From positions 24,746-88,745 of the forward strand of contig JAKVCR010000034.1 of the NCBI GenBank assembly GCA_022448985.1: a stretch of DNA of 64,000 nt. Direction: 5' to 3'. This DNA is from Roseibacillus sp. (GTDB lineage: Bacteria; Verrucomicrobiota; Verrucomicrobiia; Verrucomicrobiales; Akkermansiaceae). Position 1 is the stretch's first letter, and each line of letters starts with the position of its first letter. Positions 44,831-53,191 of this stretch are shown piece by piece. The translations under genes and the position numbers were made by a program. The notes beneath the pieces were generated by a model that saw only the letters and a list, made by a program, of their open reading frames with translations, made no database searches and was not told the DNA's origin.

Positions 44831-45352
44831 ATGATCGAACCTTATGAGGACCACTGGCCGGAGATCGATGAGAGCGCCTTCGTGGCCGCGAGCGCGGATC
44901 TGATCGGGAGAGTCAGGATCGGTGCCGAAGCCAGCGTATGGTACAACACGACCCTGCGCGGCGATATTCATGAAGTGGTGGTGGGTCCTCGTTCCAATGT
45001 CCAGGATAACGCCGTTCTTCATGTCGAGAGCGACCGCGGATGCTATCTTGGGGAGCTTGTCACGATTGGCCACGGTGCGATTGTGCATGCCTGCACGGTC
45101 AAGGACGAGGTCCTGGTGGGAATGGGAGCGACCGTCCTGGACGGTGCGGTAATCGGAGAGCGCAGCATCATCGGAGCCAACACTCTGGTCACCATGGACG
45201 CGGTGATTCCACCTGGCTCCCTTGTTCTCGGATCCCCTGGCAAGGTAGTGCGTCTGCTCGGTGTGGAGGAACAGGCGGAGGTCAAGGTCTGGGCGCAGAA
45301 ATATGTGGAAAACAGAAGGAAGTTCCTCGCTCGGGAACTGGATCGACAGTAA
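44831..45352 (+). CDS. Gamma-type carbonic anhydrase-like protein
   Basis: 173-aa left-handed beta-helix protein of the gamma carbonic anhydrase / PaaY group. The hexapeptide pattern runs through most of the protein (IGRVRIGAEASVWYNTTLRGD, VQDNAVLHVES, VTIGHGAIVHACTV). Three His residues in LHVES, IGHGA and IVHAC are the likely zinc ligands of the trimer. The 3' end is 10 nt from the bifunctional nuclease start, so they are co-transcribed. Carbonic anhydrase activity is likely but not proven in many members. Confidence 0.9.
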   Translation: MIEPYEDHWPEIDESAFVAASADLIGRVRIGAEASVWYNTTLRGDIHEVVVGPRSNVQDNAVLHVESDRGCYLGELVTIGHGAIVHACTVKDEVLVGMGATVLDGAVIGERSIIGANTLVTMDAVIPPGSLVLGSPGKVVRLLGVEEQAEVKVWAQKYVENRRKFLARELDRQ

Positions 45353-45362
45353 CGTCTGGGCG

Positions 45363-45824
45363 ATGCCGGATCTGGTTCAAGTGGACCCTGTTGCCCTCCT
45401 GCCTACTCAGGCCGGGTGCGCGGTCTTTCTGGGTAATGGCGAAAAATCGATCGTGTTTTACATCGAGCCTGCCATCGGGGCTTCGATCAACGATGCGCTC
45501 TCGGACCGGCAACCGCCGCGACCTCTTACGCATGATCTCTTCAATGATGCTCTCAAGGCCTTTGGTGCCGTGGTGCAGAGGGTCGTGATCGTGAGAGTGG
45601 AGAACGACGTTTTCTATGCGCGCCTCTTCATCGAGGCGGAGAACGAAATTAACGAAAAACTTATCGTGGAACTTGATGCCCGTCCCAGTGATTCCATCGC
45701 TCTTGCCGTCCGGCAACAGGCTCCCCTTTATGTCGTTCAGGAAGTGTGGGAGGGTCTCAAGGACATGACCAGCGTCCTGGAGGAACTTCGAGACAAGGGT
45801 ATGGAGCTGGAAGGTGGGGAGTAG
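45363..45824 (+). CDS. Bifunctional nuclease (BFN) domain protein
   Basis: 153-aa BFN/DUF151 protein. Typical features are AVFLGNGEKSIVFYIEPAIG near the start, RPLTHDLFNDALKAFGA and LDARPSDSIALAVRQQAPLYV. Family members were first described as nucleases and later as abundant proteins of unclear function. The ATG at 45363 is used because the longer frame from 45261 overlaps the carbonic-anhydrase gene. It follows that gene by 10 nt. Confidence 0.88.
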   Translation: MPDLVQVDPVALLPTQAGCAVFLGNGEKSIVFYIEPAIGASINDALSDRQPPRPLTHDLFNDALKAFGAVVQRVVIVRVENDVFYARLFIEAENEINEKLIVELDARPSDSIALAVRQQAPLYVVQEVWEGLKDMTSVLEELRDKGMELEGGE

Positions 45825-45858
45825 GCCGGCAGGGCGGATGAGGCCCCCTATCTTCCGC

Positions 45859-45886
45859 TTGCCAGTAGGCAGAAAGGCCTTAGGGT
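45859..45886 (+). promoter_or_regulatory. Candidate promoter of the M29-cupin-methyltransferase operon
   Basis: TTGCCA (45859-45864), 16-nt spacer, TAGGGT (45881-45886), then 9 nt to the ATG at 45896. This places the start of transcription very close to the start codon. Confidence 0.35.
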
Positions 45887-45895
45887 CCGCCCCTG

Positions 45896-47113
45896 ATGCC
45901 GTCTTTAACGAGCTCACTGCCACCCTACCTTGAGGAGAGCATTCTGCAGAACCCAGGGCAGCGCGAGTTCCCTCCCTTTGATGCGGCCCGCCTGCTCTCC
46001 ACGGTCTTTGATCCAACCGAGGGTTGCCGTGTCTGTATCCTGGTTGATTTCGAGGAGCCTACTGCGCTCATCAGGAATTTCGCGTTCCTTGGGAAAGAGG
46101 GGTTCGAGGTCCAGAAAAACGCCCATCGGCATTTCTATCAGGAGCTTCATGCCGGGGTGATGAGAAAGCTCGGGATGAGCGGAGGTGAGATGTTTGCCTA
46201 TCGCTGCACCAGAGGCTCAAACCTCGACCTTGATGATGAGGTCTGGAGCACGGAAGGCGAACAGCTGTCCCTCGATCAGCATATCTACCCGGCCTATGAC
46301 ATTATCCTGTGCGTCTCGACCTTCTCGGCAACTGCGCCACTGACCGCGAAGTGTAAGGAGTTTGGATTCCGGGGAGCAACCATGCACGGGATGAATGAGA
46401 TTATCCTGCAGTCTGGCCTCGCCGTGGATTACGACGAGGTGTCAGCGGATGCGGAGAGGATGCGGCTTGCGATGACAGGTGCTGACAAAGTTGAAATCGA
46501 ATTTGGCCTGGAAGACGGAAGAATCCTTGAGGCCGTCCTGGACCTGGGAGGGCAGGAGGCGCAGAAATCTCATGGATTGTGCAAGGGCAGGAAGCCGGAC
46601 ATAGCGAACCTGCCTGCGGGCGAGGTGTATTTCGTGCCGAGGGATGCCCGCGGTCAGTTCCCAATGAAGTATGAGGATGGGACCCTCGGGATCCTTGATG
46701 TAGTAGAGCGCGATGTGGTGAAGGCCACCCTGATCGAGGGCAGTGAGGAGACGATTGCAGACCATAACCGGCGTCTGGCGGATGACCCGATGACAGGGAC
46801 CCTCGGGGAACTTGGTTTTGGAACACAGGTCCTGCCTGTGTCCTACCAGGATATCCAGGATGAGAAGGTGCTGGGGACCTGTCACCTTGCAACGGGCAGG
46901 GATGATCACCTCGGAGGGGATATTGTGCCCGATATGTTCAAGAAACATGAAAACAGCACCCATGATGACATTCTTTTTGCCCCTCACAAGACGCCCAACT
47001 TCAATTTGAGGAAAGTGCGAATGCAGCGCGGAAATCGGCGGGAGGTCCTCATTGAGGATTTCAAGCCGAGCCGCTATATCATGGATGCTTTGGCAGGCAG
47101 ATTGCAGCAATGA
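45896..47113 (+). CDS. M29-family aminopeptidase-like protein
   Basis: 405-aa protein with the outline of the metal-dependent M29 aminopeptidases (AmpS/AmpT). The C-terminal half has the core motifs NLPAGEVYFVPRDARG, DPMTGTLGELGFGTQVL with the metal-binding Glu, DEKVLGTCHLATGRDDHLGG with His, and HDDILFAP with His and Asp. The N-terminal half is more divergent. It overlaps the cupin gene by 4 nt and is the first gene of a tight three-gene operon ending in an OvoA-type methyltransferase. It might process a peptide or an amino-acid conjugate rather than act as a general peptidase (inference). Confidence 0.75.
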   Translation: MPSLTSSLPPYLEESILQNPGQREFPPFDAARLLSTVFDPTEGCRVCILVDFEEPTALIRNFAFLGKEGFEVQKNAHRHFYQELHAGVMRKLGMSGGEMFAYRCTRGSNLDLDDEVWSTEGEQLSLDQHIYPAYDIILCVSTFSATAPLTAKCKEFGFRGATMHGMNEIILQSGLAVDYDEVSADAERMRLAMTGADKVEIEFGLEDGRILEAVLDLGGQEAQKSHGLCKGRKPDIANLPAGEVYFVPRDARGQFPMKYEDGTLGILDVVERDVVKATLIEGSEETIADHNRRLADDPMTGTLGELGFGTQVLPVSYQDIQDEKVLGTCHLATGRDDHLGGDIVPDMFKKHENSTHDDILFAPHKTPNFNLRKVRMQRGNRREVLIEDFKPSRYIMDALAGRLQQ

Positions 47114-47493
47114 AGCGATACGAGGCGATTGAGTTTCCGGACCTCCAGGCCCAGGAGTGCTGTTGCGGGACCGTGCGGCGGGCCTTCGCCGCGGATGAGG
47201 AAAGTCCCGCTTCCGTGCATCTCCTTGAATTAGCCGATGAGCCGACCTGCCACTATCATGAGAAGACGACGGAGATTTACGTCATTCTTGAAGGAGAGGG
47301 CTATCTAGAGCTTGATGGTGAGCGGGTGCCGGTCAAGCCCATGTCCGCGATCATGATCAAGCCGGGCTGCCGCCACCGTGGGGTGGGGACAATGAAGCTC
47401 TACAATATTTCGATACCCAGGTTTGATCCGGATGACTTCTTTTATGATGAAGGGGACGTGATGTCGACTGGTGGGGAAAAGCCGGTGCATTGA
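47110..47493 (+). CDS. Cupin-domain protein
   Basis: 127-aa single-domain cupin. Motif 1 is CHYHEKTTEIYVILEGEGYLEL with the two His and the Glu metal ligands, and motif 2 is PGCRHRGVG with the third His. A cysteine-rich CCCG near residue 18 is unusual. Starts in an ATGA overlap with the M29-like gene and ends 39 nt before the methyltransferase ATG. Cupins next to thiol metabolism are often dioxygenases or sulfoxide-related enzymes, but its reaction is unknown. Confidence 0.85.
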   Translation: MKRYEAIEFPDLQAQECCCGTVRRAFAADEESPASVHLLELADEPTCHYHEKTTEIYVILEGEGYLELDGERVPVKPMSAIMIKPGCRHRGVGTMKLYNISIPRFDPDDFFYDEGDVMSTGGEKPVH

Positions 47494-47531
47494 ATCCTGT
47501 CTGTGTCCTGACTGCGCCAGGAATGAGGACG

Positions 47532-48251
47532 ATGAATATTTACGAGACCACTAGGCTCCGCGATGAGTATCTGCTTTTTCACTACGGCTCCCCGGACCAG
47601 ATCTATTCCTGGCCGGGAGGCCCCCGCGAGGCCCTCGGGTTTCCGGCCCGGATTGTGGAGCGGTTTTCGACTGGGGAAGTGGAGCGCGCCCTCGACCTTG
47701 GCTGTGCCGTGGGGCGTTCTGCCTTCGAGTTGTCGCGGGCCGCGGCTGAAGTTGTGGCGATAGACTATTCGCAGGGTTTTATTGATGCCGCGAAGGCAAT
47801 GCAGTCGGCGGGACGCGGTGAGGTGTCCCGGCTGGAAGAGGGGCACTGCCGGGAATCCCTCGTGGTGGAATCTCCTCCTGGGACGCTCCCCGAGCGCATT
47901 ACCTTTGAACAGGGGGATGCCATGAGCCTCAGGCCCGGGCTGGGCAGTTTCGATCGAGTTCTGGCCGCCAATCTCCTTTGCCGCCTGTCAGAGCCCGGCC
48001 GCTTGCTGGGGCGCCTGCCGAAATTGGTGCGGTCCGGAGGGGAACTGATTCTCACGACTCCCTGCACCTGGCTGGAGGAGTTTACCCCTGAAGCCCATTG
48101 GCCGTCGGGATCGACCCTCGCTTGGCTGCAGAGCGAACTGAGTGCCCACTTTGAGCTCCTTGAGGAGCACGATGAGCCGTTCCTGATCCGCGAAACGGCC
48201 CGGAAGTTCCAGTGGACGGTGGCGCTCCTGACCAAGTGGCGCCGGAGTTAG
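47532..48251 (+). CDS. OvoA C-terminal-type methyltransferase (putative 4-mercaptohistidine N1-methyltransferase), stand-alone
   Basis: 239-aa SAM-dependent methyltransferase matching the C-terminal domain of the ovothiol synthase OvoA. The family signature start is YETTRLRDEYLLFHYG, followed by ALDLGCAVGRSAFELS (motif I) and AIDYSQGFIDAA. TTPCTWLEEFTPEAHWPSG and an ending like ARKFQWTVALLTKWRR are also diagnostic. The N-terminal sulfoxide-synthase part of OvoA is absent. Starts are possible at 47523 or 47532; the latter is used since GAGGA lies just upstream. It closes the M29-cupin operon. Confidence 0.85.
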   Translation: MNIYETTRLRDEYLLFHYGSPDQIYSWPGGPREALGFPARIVERFSTGEVERALDLGCAVGRSAFELSRAAAEVVAIDYSQGFIDAAKAMQSAGRGEVSRLEEGHCRESLVVESPPGTLPERITFEQGDAMSLRPGLGSFDRVLAANLLCRLSEPGRLLGRLPKLVRSGGELILTTPCTWLEEFTPEAHWPSGSTLAWLQSELSAHFELLEEHDEPFLIRETARKFQWTVALLTKWRRS

Positions 48252-48267
48252 CAGGCTCTCGTTCCCT

Positions 48268-49218
48268 CTATTTCCCGGCGGTGAAGGACTTCCAGGTCTC
48301 TTCAACCTTTGCGCTGTCGAGGCTGCCCTCATGAAGGAGGAGTCGGTAGCGCTGGGTGAGGGACTCGCCTTTCTTGAGTTCAAAGTTTCCGCTTCCCTTC
48401 ACGGACTTGTCCCTGAAGGCGCGGATCCCGAAGGGGTTGGCGGTGAGGAGGCCGTAGTTGCGGGCGTGCCACCAAGTGGGATGGCGCAGGTTCTTGTTGT
48501 GATCGAAAATGGCGATGACCTGTGGAGTGCCTGCGGAGTCGGGGCCATGATAGGCAACCCAGCGGGCCCGCTTGCCCCATGCGTCGTTGTCCTTCACCCC
48601 CTCGCTGTTGGTGATCTTTCCCTTGGCGACCTCACCGACAAGACGCAGGGATGGGGCAGTGCGAATGGCAAAGCTGCCTTCCTTGGTGTCTCCGAAGGTG
48701 ACGTTGTCCCCGGCGGGTTTCATTGCAGAGGTCACATCAATCAGGCGGGTTTTTCCTGCAAGCGTGATTTCGTACTGGCGCTGTTCCAGGATGATCGGCT
48801 TGCCCTTGGCCTCCCAGGCAAGCTCCACGGAGAAGTTTATTGTCGCTTGGCCGTCCTTCTGGGCGGCCCTGTGCTCGCTGATGCGACGTGTCACGATCTT
48901 GCAGTCGTCCTTGTGCCAGAAGTCATGCCCGTTGACGTTTCCATGGGTAAACCAGAAACCAGTGTGGTGAGGGTGATCGGATTTCTCGCCGGCAACACCC
49001 TTGACGAAAGGATACTGTCTCGTGAGGTGCGTGCCAGAGGGGCTCATCAGGGGATAGAGACAGGGGACGCGGGTGTCCCCGTGATACTCGGTGAAGAGTT
49101 TCCCGTCGACGATCACCTGCAGGTTCTTGTCCTCCTGTTTGAGATTGATCTTGAGGTCGGCCGAAAGAGAGGCCGCGGAGAGCAGGGAGAGGGCGAGAGT
49201 GAGTTCGAGAGTGCGCAT
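48268..49218 (-). CDS. Secreted DUF6807 (PmoA-type) protein
   Basis: 316-aa exported protein with signal peptide (LELTLALSLLSAASLSA). The DUF6807 signature is SDHPHHTGFWFTHGNVNGHDFW. Further blocks are GSFAIRTAPSLRL and HPTWWHARNYGLLTANPFG. These proteins are frequent in Planctomycetes and Verrucomicrobia, often near sugar-degradation genes, and are mis-named methane oxygenase PmoA; a carbohydrate-related role is likely. The ATG at 49218 precedes the signal peptide. It converges with the methyltransferase gene. Confidence 0.85.
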   Translation of the reverse strand: MRTLELTLALSLLSAASLSADLKINLKQEDKNLQVIVDGKLFTEYHGDTRVPCLYPLMSPSGTHLTRQYPFVKGVAGEKSDHPHHTGFWFTHGNVNGHDFWHKDDCKIVTRRISEHRAAQKDGQATINFSVELAWEAKGKPIILEQRQYEITLAGKTRLIDVTSAMKPAGDNVTFGDTKEGSFAIRTAPSLRLVGEVAKGKITNSEGVKDNDAWGKRARWVAYHGPDSAGTPQVIAIFDHNKNLRHPTWWHARNYGLLTANPFGIRAFRDKSVKGSGNFELKKGESLTQRYRLLLHEGSLDSAKVEETWKSFTAGK

Positions 49219-49341
49219 GGCTTGGGGACGACAGTGAAGCAGGGCACCCGGGCCGGGGGAAGAAGGAATGCAGATTGCTTCCGCACCCTTTCCGGGCCAA
49301 CTTGTTGTCAGGAGAGGCACTCTTGAGCCCCGAAAAATCCG

Positions 49342-49367
49342 GGAACTGCGCATGATCGCAGGGTTCC
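49342..49367. repeat. Inverted repeat upstream of the ECF sigma gene
   Basis: GGAACTGCG (49342-49350), loop CATGAT, then CGCA and, after two unpaired G, GTTCC (49363-49367). It is a 9-bp imperfect stem lying 59 nt before the sigma ATG and in the leader of the divergent DUF6807 gene. Could be an operator or an RNA hairpin. Confidence 0.3.
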
Positions 49368-49425
49368 GGGGAAGTAGGGGAGCACGGGGGCTTCCCGGTA
49401 ACCGGAGACCCAGGTCCCTGCGCCC

Positions 49426-49971
49426 ATGACGGAATTCGAAGAACTCGTCGACGCCTGCTATCAGCCTCTCTACCATTTTGCCTTCTCACTGGCAAAGGAT
49501 GCAGACCGTGCGGCCGACCTGGTAGAGCAGTCCTGCCTGATCTGGACCCGAAAGAAGAGAGGACTCAAGGGCGGGAGCAAGGCCGGGCCGGGGCTCTTCG
49601 CTACCCTTTACCGTGAACACCTCGGGCAGGCGTGCGGGGAGTCGCGTGTTCCTTTACGTGGGCTCAGCGAGGCTGAGCGCTCATCGCCGGTTCCCGGGCC
49701 GGAAACCAAAGGGCAGATGGAGGCGAAGCGCACAGTGGAGTTGCTGGGCGGACTTGATCAGACGCTCCGGGCGCCCCTCGCGTTGTTCTATCTGCAGCAC
49801 CACAGCTACAAGGAGATTGCCGCCATCCTCGATATCCCGATAGGAACCGTCATGTCCCGCATTTCGCGAGGGAAGGAGCAGTTCCGGCACAGAATTCTCA
49901 AAGAGTCCGCCGCCGCACCGGAGAAGGTTGACGAGCCACAGCCCGATGCCCTGAAAGAGTCCGATGGATAG
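49426..49971 (+). CDS. ECF-type RNA polymerase sigma factor
   Basis: 181-aa sigma-70 family factor. Region 2 has a weak core-binding stretch YHFAFSLAKDADRAADLVEQSCLIWTR (about residues 16-40). Region 4 is clear: LALFYLQHHSYKEIAAILDI, then PIGTVMSRISRGKEQFRHRI, the -35 recognising helix-turn-helix (about 120-150). The stop overlaps the next gene by 8 nt. Typical pair with an anti-sigma factor; it probably answers to an envelope signal. Confidence 0.88.
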   Translation: MTEFEELVDACYQPLYHFAFSLAKDADRAADLVEQSCLIWTRKKRGLKGGSKAGPGLFATLYREHLGQACGESRVPLRGLSEAERSSPVPGPETKGQMEAKRTVELLGGLDQTLRAPLALFYLQHHSYKEIAAILDIPIGTVMSRISRGKEQFRHRILKESAAAPEKVDEPQPDALKESDG

Positions 49972-50965
49972 GGAGCAAGCACGGTTTATTCTTCAGAGTT
50001 TTCGCCCCGATGGGGAGGACTCCGGGGATCCTGACTTCGAGGAAGCCCTTGCGGTGGCAGCCGGAGATCGCGAACTGGGGGACTGGCTTGCGCGTGAGCA
50101 GGAGCAGGATGCTTCCGTTGCCGCCGCCTTTAAGAATATCGCCATTCCCTCGACCCTGCGGGGGCGTATCCTGACAGCGCTCACTGCCGATGCGGCCCGG
50201 GCGGAAGGTGAGTCGGAAGCCCCGGGCGAGGATAACACGGGGACTGGGGAGGATTTAAGGGAGAAGGAGCCCTCTCTCCCGGAACCCCGGCCTGCCGAGG
50301 TCCTGCCGGCAGACTCGAAGGAGCTGACGGTCCTGAAGGTTGAGATTGCGAGTCCGTCGGCGGCCGCGGTTGATGGGCTAACAGCTCAGGATATGCCAGT
50401 AGGTAAGCCGGGTTGGCTGAACACTGCTCTGGCCGCAACCCTGCTCGTGCTGGGGGCCTTCTGGGCTTTTGAGGTGACCTCAAGTAATGTCGGGTTACGG
50501 GAGGGCTACGGGGAGAGGATTGGACTCAGGGATCTTGAAGCAGAGGCTATCGCGGAGGTGACCCGTCAGGGGATCTTTCCCCTCCAGAGCGGCAATCTAC
50601 AGGAGCTCCAGGCCTGGCTGCGGGAGAACAATGCTCCCGACTTTGCGCTGGGTGAGCTCTCCCCGGGAATTCTGGCAGGCCGACCGGTTGGGTGCCGTTT
50701 TTTCATGGTGGGGACAACCAGGATCTCGCATGTCTGTTTTGATATGAAGGGGAGCCGCGCACATCTTGTCGTCGTTCGTAGCGAGGATCTCAAACCGGGG
50801 GACCTTGGGGAGGTCGGGGAGCCGGGCCAGAACCACTGCCGGCAATGTCGCGATACCGGGGTGTCAATGGCCTCCTGGCAGGGGAAGGATCAAGCCTACC
50901 TTCTCCTTGCCAAGCTGAGGGAGAAGGAACTGCTGGAGCTTCTCGGGCCGCCAGCCGGGGAGTGA
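49964..50965 (+). CDS. Probable anti-sigma factor, single transmembrane helix
   Basis: 333-aa protein. The N-terminal cytoplasmic part (about 1-75) is helical but lacks the zinc HxxxCxxC motif of ZAS anti-sigmas. A Glu/Pro-rich linker and one transmembrane helix (NTALAATLLVLGAFWAFEV, about 150-170) follow, then an extracytoplasmic domain of about 150 residues. That domain includes a late NHCRQCRDTGVSMASWQG with a CxxC pair. It overlaps the sigma gene by 8 nt. The anti-sigma role is inferred from gene order, since the sequence has no known anti-sigma fold. Confidence 0.65.
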   Translation: MDREQARFILQSFRPDGEDSGDPDFEEALAVAAGDRELGDWLAREQEQDASVAAAFKNIAIPSTLRGRILTALTADAARAEGESEAPGEDNTGTGEDLREKEPSLPEPRPAEVLPADSKELTVLKVEIASPSAAAVDGLTAQDMPVGKPGWLNTALAATLLVLGAFWAFEVTSSNVGLREGYGERIGLRDLEAEAIAEVTRQGIFPLQSGNLQELQAWLRENNAPDFALGELSPGILAGRPVGCRFFMVGTTRISHVCFDMKGSRAHLVVVRSEDLKPGDLGEVGEPGQNHCRQCRDTGVSMASWQGKDQAYLLLAKLREKELLELLGPPAGE

Positions 50966-50980
50966 GCGTTTCGGTCCCGA

Positions 50981-53071
50981 TCAGGGCTGTGTCCGCGTGA
51001 CGCTCCAGGTGCCGTCTGTGCCGATACGCACGGCGGTGCGCCCGATGGTTGCCGCGCCGTCACCGTCATCAGAGAGGGAGGTGGTGGGCTTAAGAGGCTT
51101 TCCGTTTACGGGGTAGGGCACGAAGACACTGAGGAAGCGTGTGCTTCGGCCGGCTTCTGCGGGCTGGTAAGCGTAGGTGGTCATATTGGGATCGAGATCC
51201 TGCGAAACGTTCTGCTTGATGGCCCCGAACTTGAGATTGTTGTCGTTGTGCAAGGTAAGTCGCACGCGGTATTTGGAGTTCTGCCACCATGCGTGTTCGA
51301 GGGCCGGGGCATCGAACCAGTGCTGTGTCTGTGACCCGAATGTCCGGCCCTCCTCAAGGGCGAGGTGCCAGACCGGTCCCACGTGATATCCGGGTCCAAG
51401 GAGGCCTGAAGGGGTATACTCATCGGATACCACGAGAAATCCCTCGCGGGTCAGGACGGTACGGCGGATCCACCTGCTGCCATCCCCATAGTAGTTGTTC
51501 CACCCGAACTGCCCGAAGGAATCCCCGGTCTTGTTGTTCCCGGCCCTGAGCATCCCGGGAATCAATTCGATGCTTCCCTTCCGGATGAAGTCTCCATTTT
51601 CCGGGCGGTCGGGATGAAGGGGAAAAGGATTCCGGCTGTGCATGACAAGGAGGACGTCGAGGCTCTCCTCCCCGGTTCCTCCTCCTTTCCCCAGCATGCT
51701 GTATTTCCCCGAGCTGTGGAGAAACTTGGCCCCATGCGCGACATATTCGTAGAGCTGCCCGGAAAGGCTGTCGAGGTGCTCGTCCTTGTGAGGGTAGAGG
51801 AAATAGGAGGCGAAGGGTGTTCCCGCCTTGCGGTCTGCTTCAAGATAGAGGCGTTCGGGGACCTTGTGCACCAGGGAGCTGAGAAGACCGATGCGTGCCC
51901 CGCCCGCAGGGGCCCGGGACCGGATGCCACGTTTTTCGAACCACGCGAAGCGCTTGCTGTAGCTGGCCTCAATAGCAATGGAGGAGAAGGATTCCGGAGG
52001 ATCTCCCCCGAAGACGCTCTGCTCTGCGGCCCAGAGGTAGTGACTGTTGCCGTAATGCTGGGCGAGACGGTACCAGAAGTGGCCATCTCTCCCGGGAGTT
52101 TCCACCCGGTAGTTGCCGAGGTTCCAGGGGTCCAGGTAAAGGGCCTCCCTGTCCTTGAAGACGGGGCTACCGCAGTTGGGCCCCCCCCGGAGGCCGCCCC
52201 CATGGACGAAGCCGAGGACCCGTTTCCCCACCGCGTGCAGGACCTCGGCCTCCTTTTCGATCCAGTCCATGGATTCCGCGATATCGATCATCCCGTGCAG
52301 AAAGATCGGGCCGTAGGGGAAATAGTTCCATTCCCTCCAGTCTCCGTAGTCGGCGAGGTGCCGCCAGATCCGGGCGATCCAGGCCCGGGCCTCCTTTGCC
52401 TGGGGAACCTCGGGGAAGAGCTTCAGGGCCATCGCGATACCGCCCGCGTTGCCATAGGAATGGTTGTTGGCGCTCTGTGCTCCCTTTGTGAAGTCGAGGA
52501 AGCGACTGCTCATGCTCTGGTGAACGATCCTCCGGAAGCGCTCCTTCTCGTCCGCGGTCAGCATCTTCTGCCTGACGAGTTCCTCGTAGATGCGCATGCG
52601 CGCGGCTCCGCCCCAGCCGCCGTGGTATCCGCCGCCGTGATAGTCGCGGATCAGGGTTGCCCCGTCCGGCAGCTTGCGTTCCGTCTTGCTGCCCGGGGCG
52701 GTGGTGACGAAATAGATGAACATGAGGTCCTCTTCTCCCCGTGCTTCCATTCTGGCATGCCAGTCGAGGATGAGGGCCCGGAAGACTGCCTGCAGGATGA
52801 GGAGTTCATTCCGGTTCCTGCGCCCGCCGTCGACGTAGCGGGCGCGCAGGCGGTCCCATGTCCACCAGCCGCGTGAAAAGGAGTAGCGTTCCCGTTGCGA
52901 GAGTTCCTTGCGCAGGGCGGCGGCCATGGCCTTGATGTCCGCGACCTCCTCATAGCCGGGTCGAGGGTGGTTGGCAGCCAGTTGGCGTTCGGCTTCGGTC
53001 AGTTCGGCCGCCCGGGTGGGGAAGGATGCGAGGAGGGTCGCAATGAAAACGATGCCCGGGACTCTCATCAT
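50981..53071 (-). CDS. Secreted protein of polysaccharide-lyase-like (heparinase II/III or alginate-lyase-type) architecture
   Basis: 696-aa protein with signal peptide (GIVFIATLLASFPTRAA). The N-terminal half is an all-helical region (about 30-400) with Trp-rich segments (GWWTWDRLRARYVDGG, GDWREWNYFPYGPIFLHG) and a NNHSYGNAGG motif, like an alpha/alpha toroid. The C-terminal half is a beta-sandwich (for example GEFL-like strands around WHLALEEGRTFG, RLTLHNDNNLKFG). This layout is that of uronate lyases and related enzymes. Catalytic Tyr or His cannot be assigned safely. It converges with the anti-sigma gene. Confidence 0.55.
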   Translation of the reverse strand: MMRVPGIVFIATLLASFPTRAAELTEAERQLAANHPRPGYEEVADIKAMAAALRKELSQRERYSFSRGWWTWDRLRARYVDGGRRNRNELLILQAVFRALILDWHARMEARGEEDLMFIYFVTTAPGSKTERKLPDGATLIRDYHGGGYHGGWGGAARMRIYEELVRQKMLTADEKERFRRIVHQSMSSRFLDFTKGAQSANNHSYGNAGGIAMALKLFPEVPQAKEARAWIARIWRHLADYGDWREWNYFPYGPIFLHGMIDIAESMDWIEKEAEVLHAVGKRVLGFVHGGGLRGGPNCGSPVFKDREALYLDPWNLGNYRVETPGRDGHFWYRLAQHYGNSHYLWAAEQSVFGGDPPESFSSIAIEASYSKRFAWFEKRGIRSRAPAGGARIGLLSSLVHKVPERLYLEADRKAGTPFASYFLYPHKDEHLDSLSGQLYEYVAHGAKFLHSSGKYSMLGKGGGTGEESLDVLLVMHSRNPFPLHPDRPENGDFIRKGSIELIPGMLRAGNNKTGDSFGQFGWNNYYGDGSRWIRRTVLTREGFLVVSDEYTPSGLLGPGYHVGPVWHLALEEGRTFGSQTQHWFDAPALEHAWWQNSKYRVRLTLHNDNNLKFGAIKQNVSQDLDPNMTTYAYQPAEAGRSTRFLSVFVPYPVNGKPLKPTTSLSDDGDGAATIGRTAVRIGTDGTWSVTRTQP

Positions 53072-53110
53072 GAGGACTTCAGTCTGCCGGGCAGGGGGGG
53101 GCTGGCGATT

Positions 53111-53140
53111 AAAAAAAAGCGCGGTCCGGAGACCGCGCTT
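53111..53140 (-). terminator. Intrinsic terminator of pckG
   Basis: Perfect stem AAGCGCGGTC/GACCGCGCTT (53117-53126 with 53131-53140), 4-nt loop, then a run of eight U on the minus strand (53111-53118). It is about 50 nt past the pckG stop codon. Confidence 0.88.
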
Positions 53141-53191
53141 CCTGAAAGTTACCTTGATTGTCCCCGTGACTGCGGGGCAGGGGCATTAACC

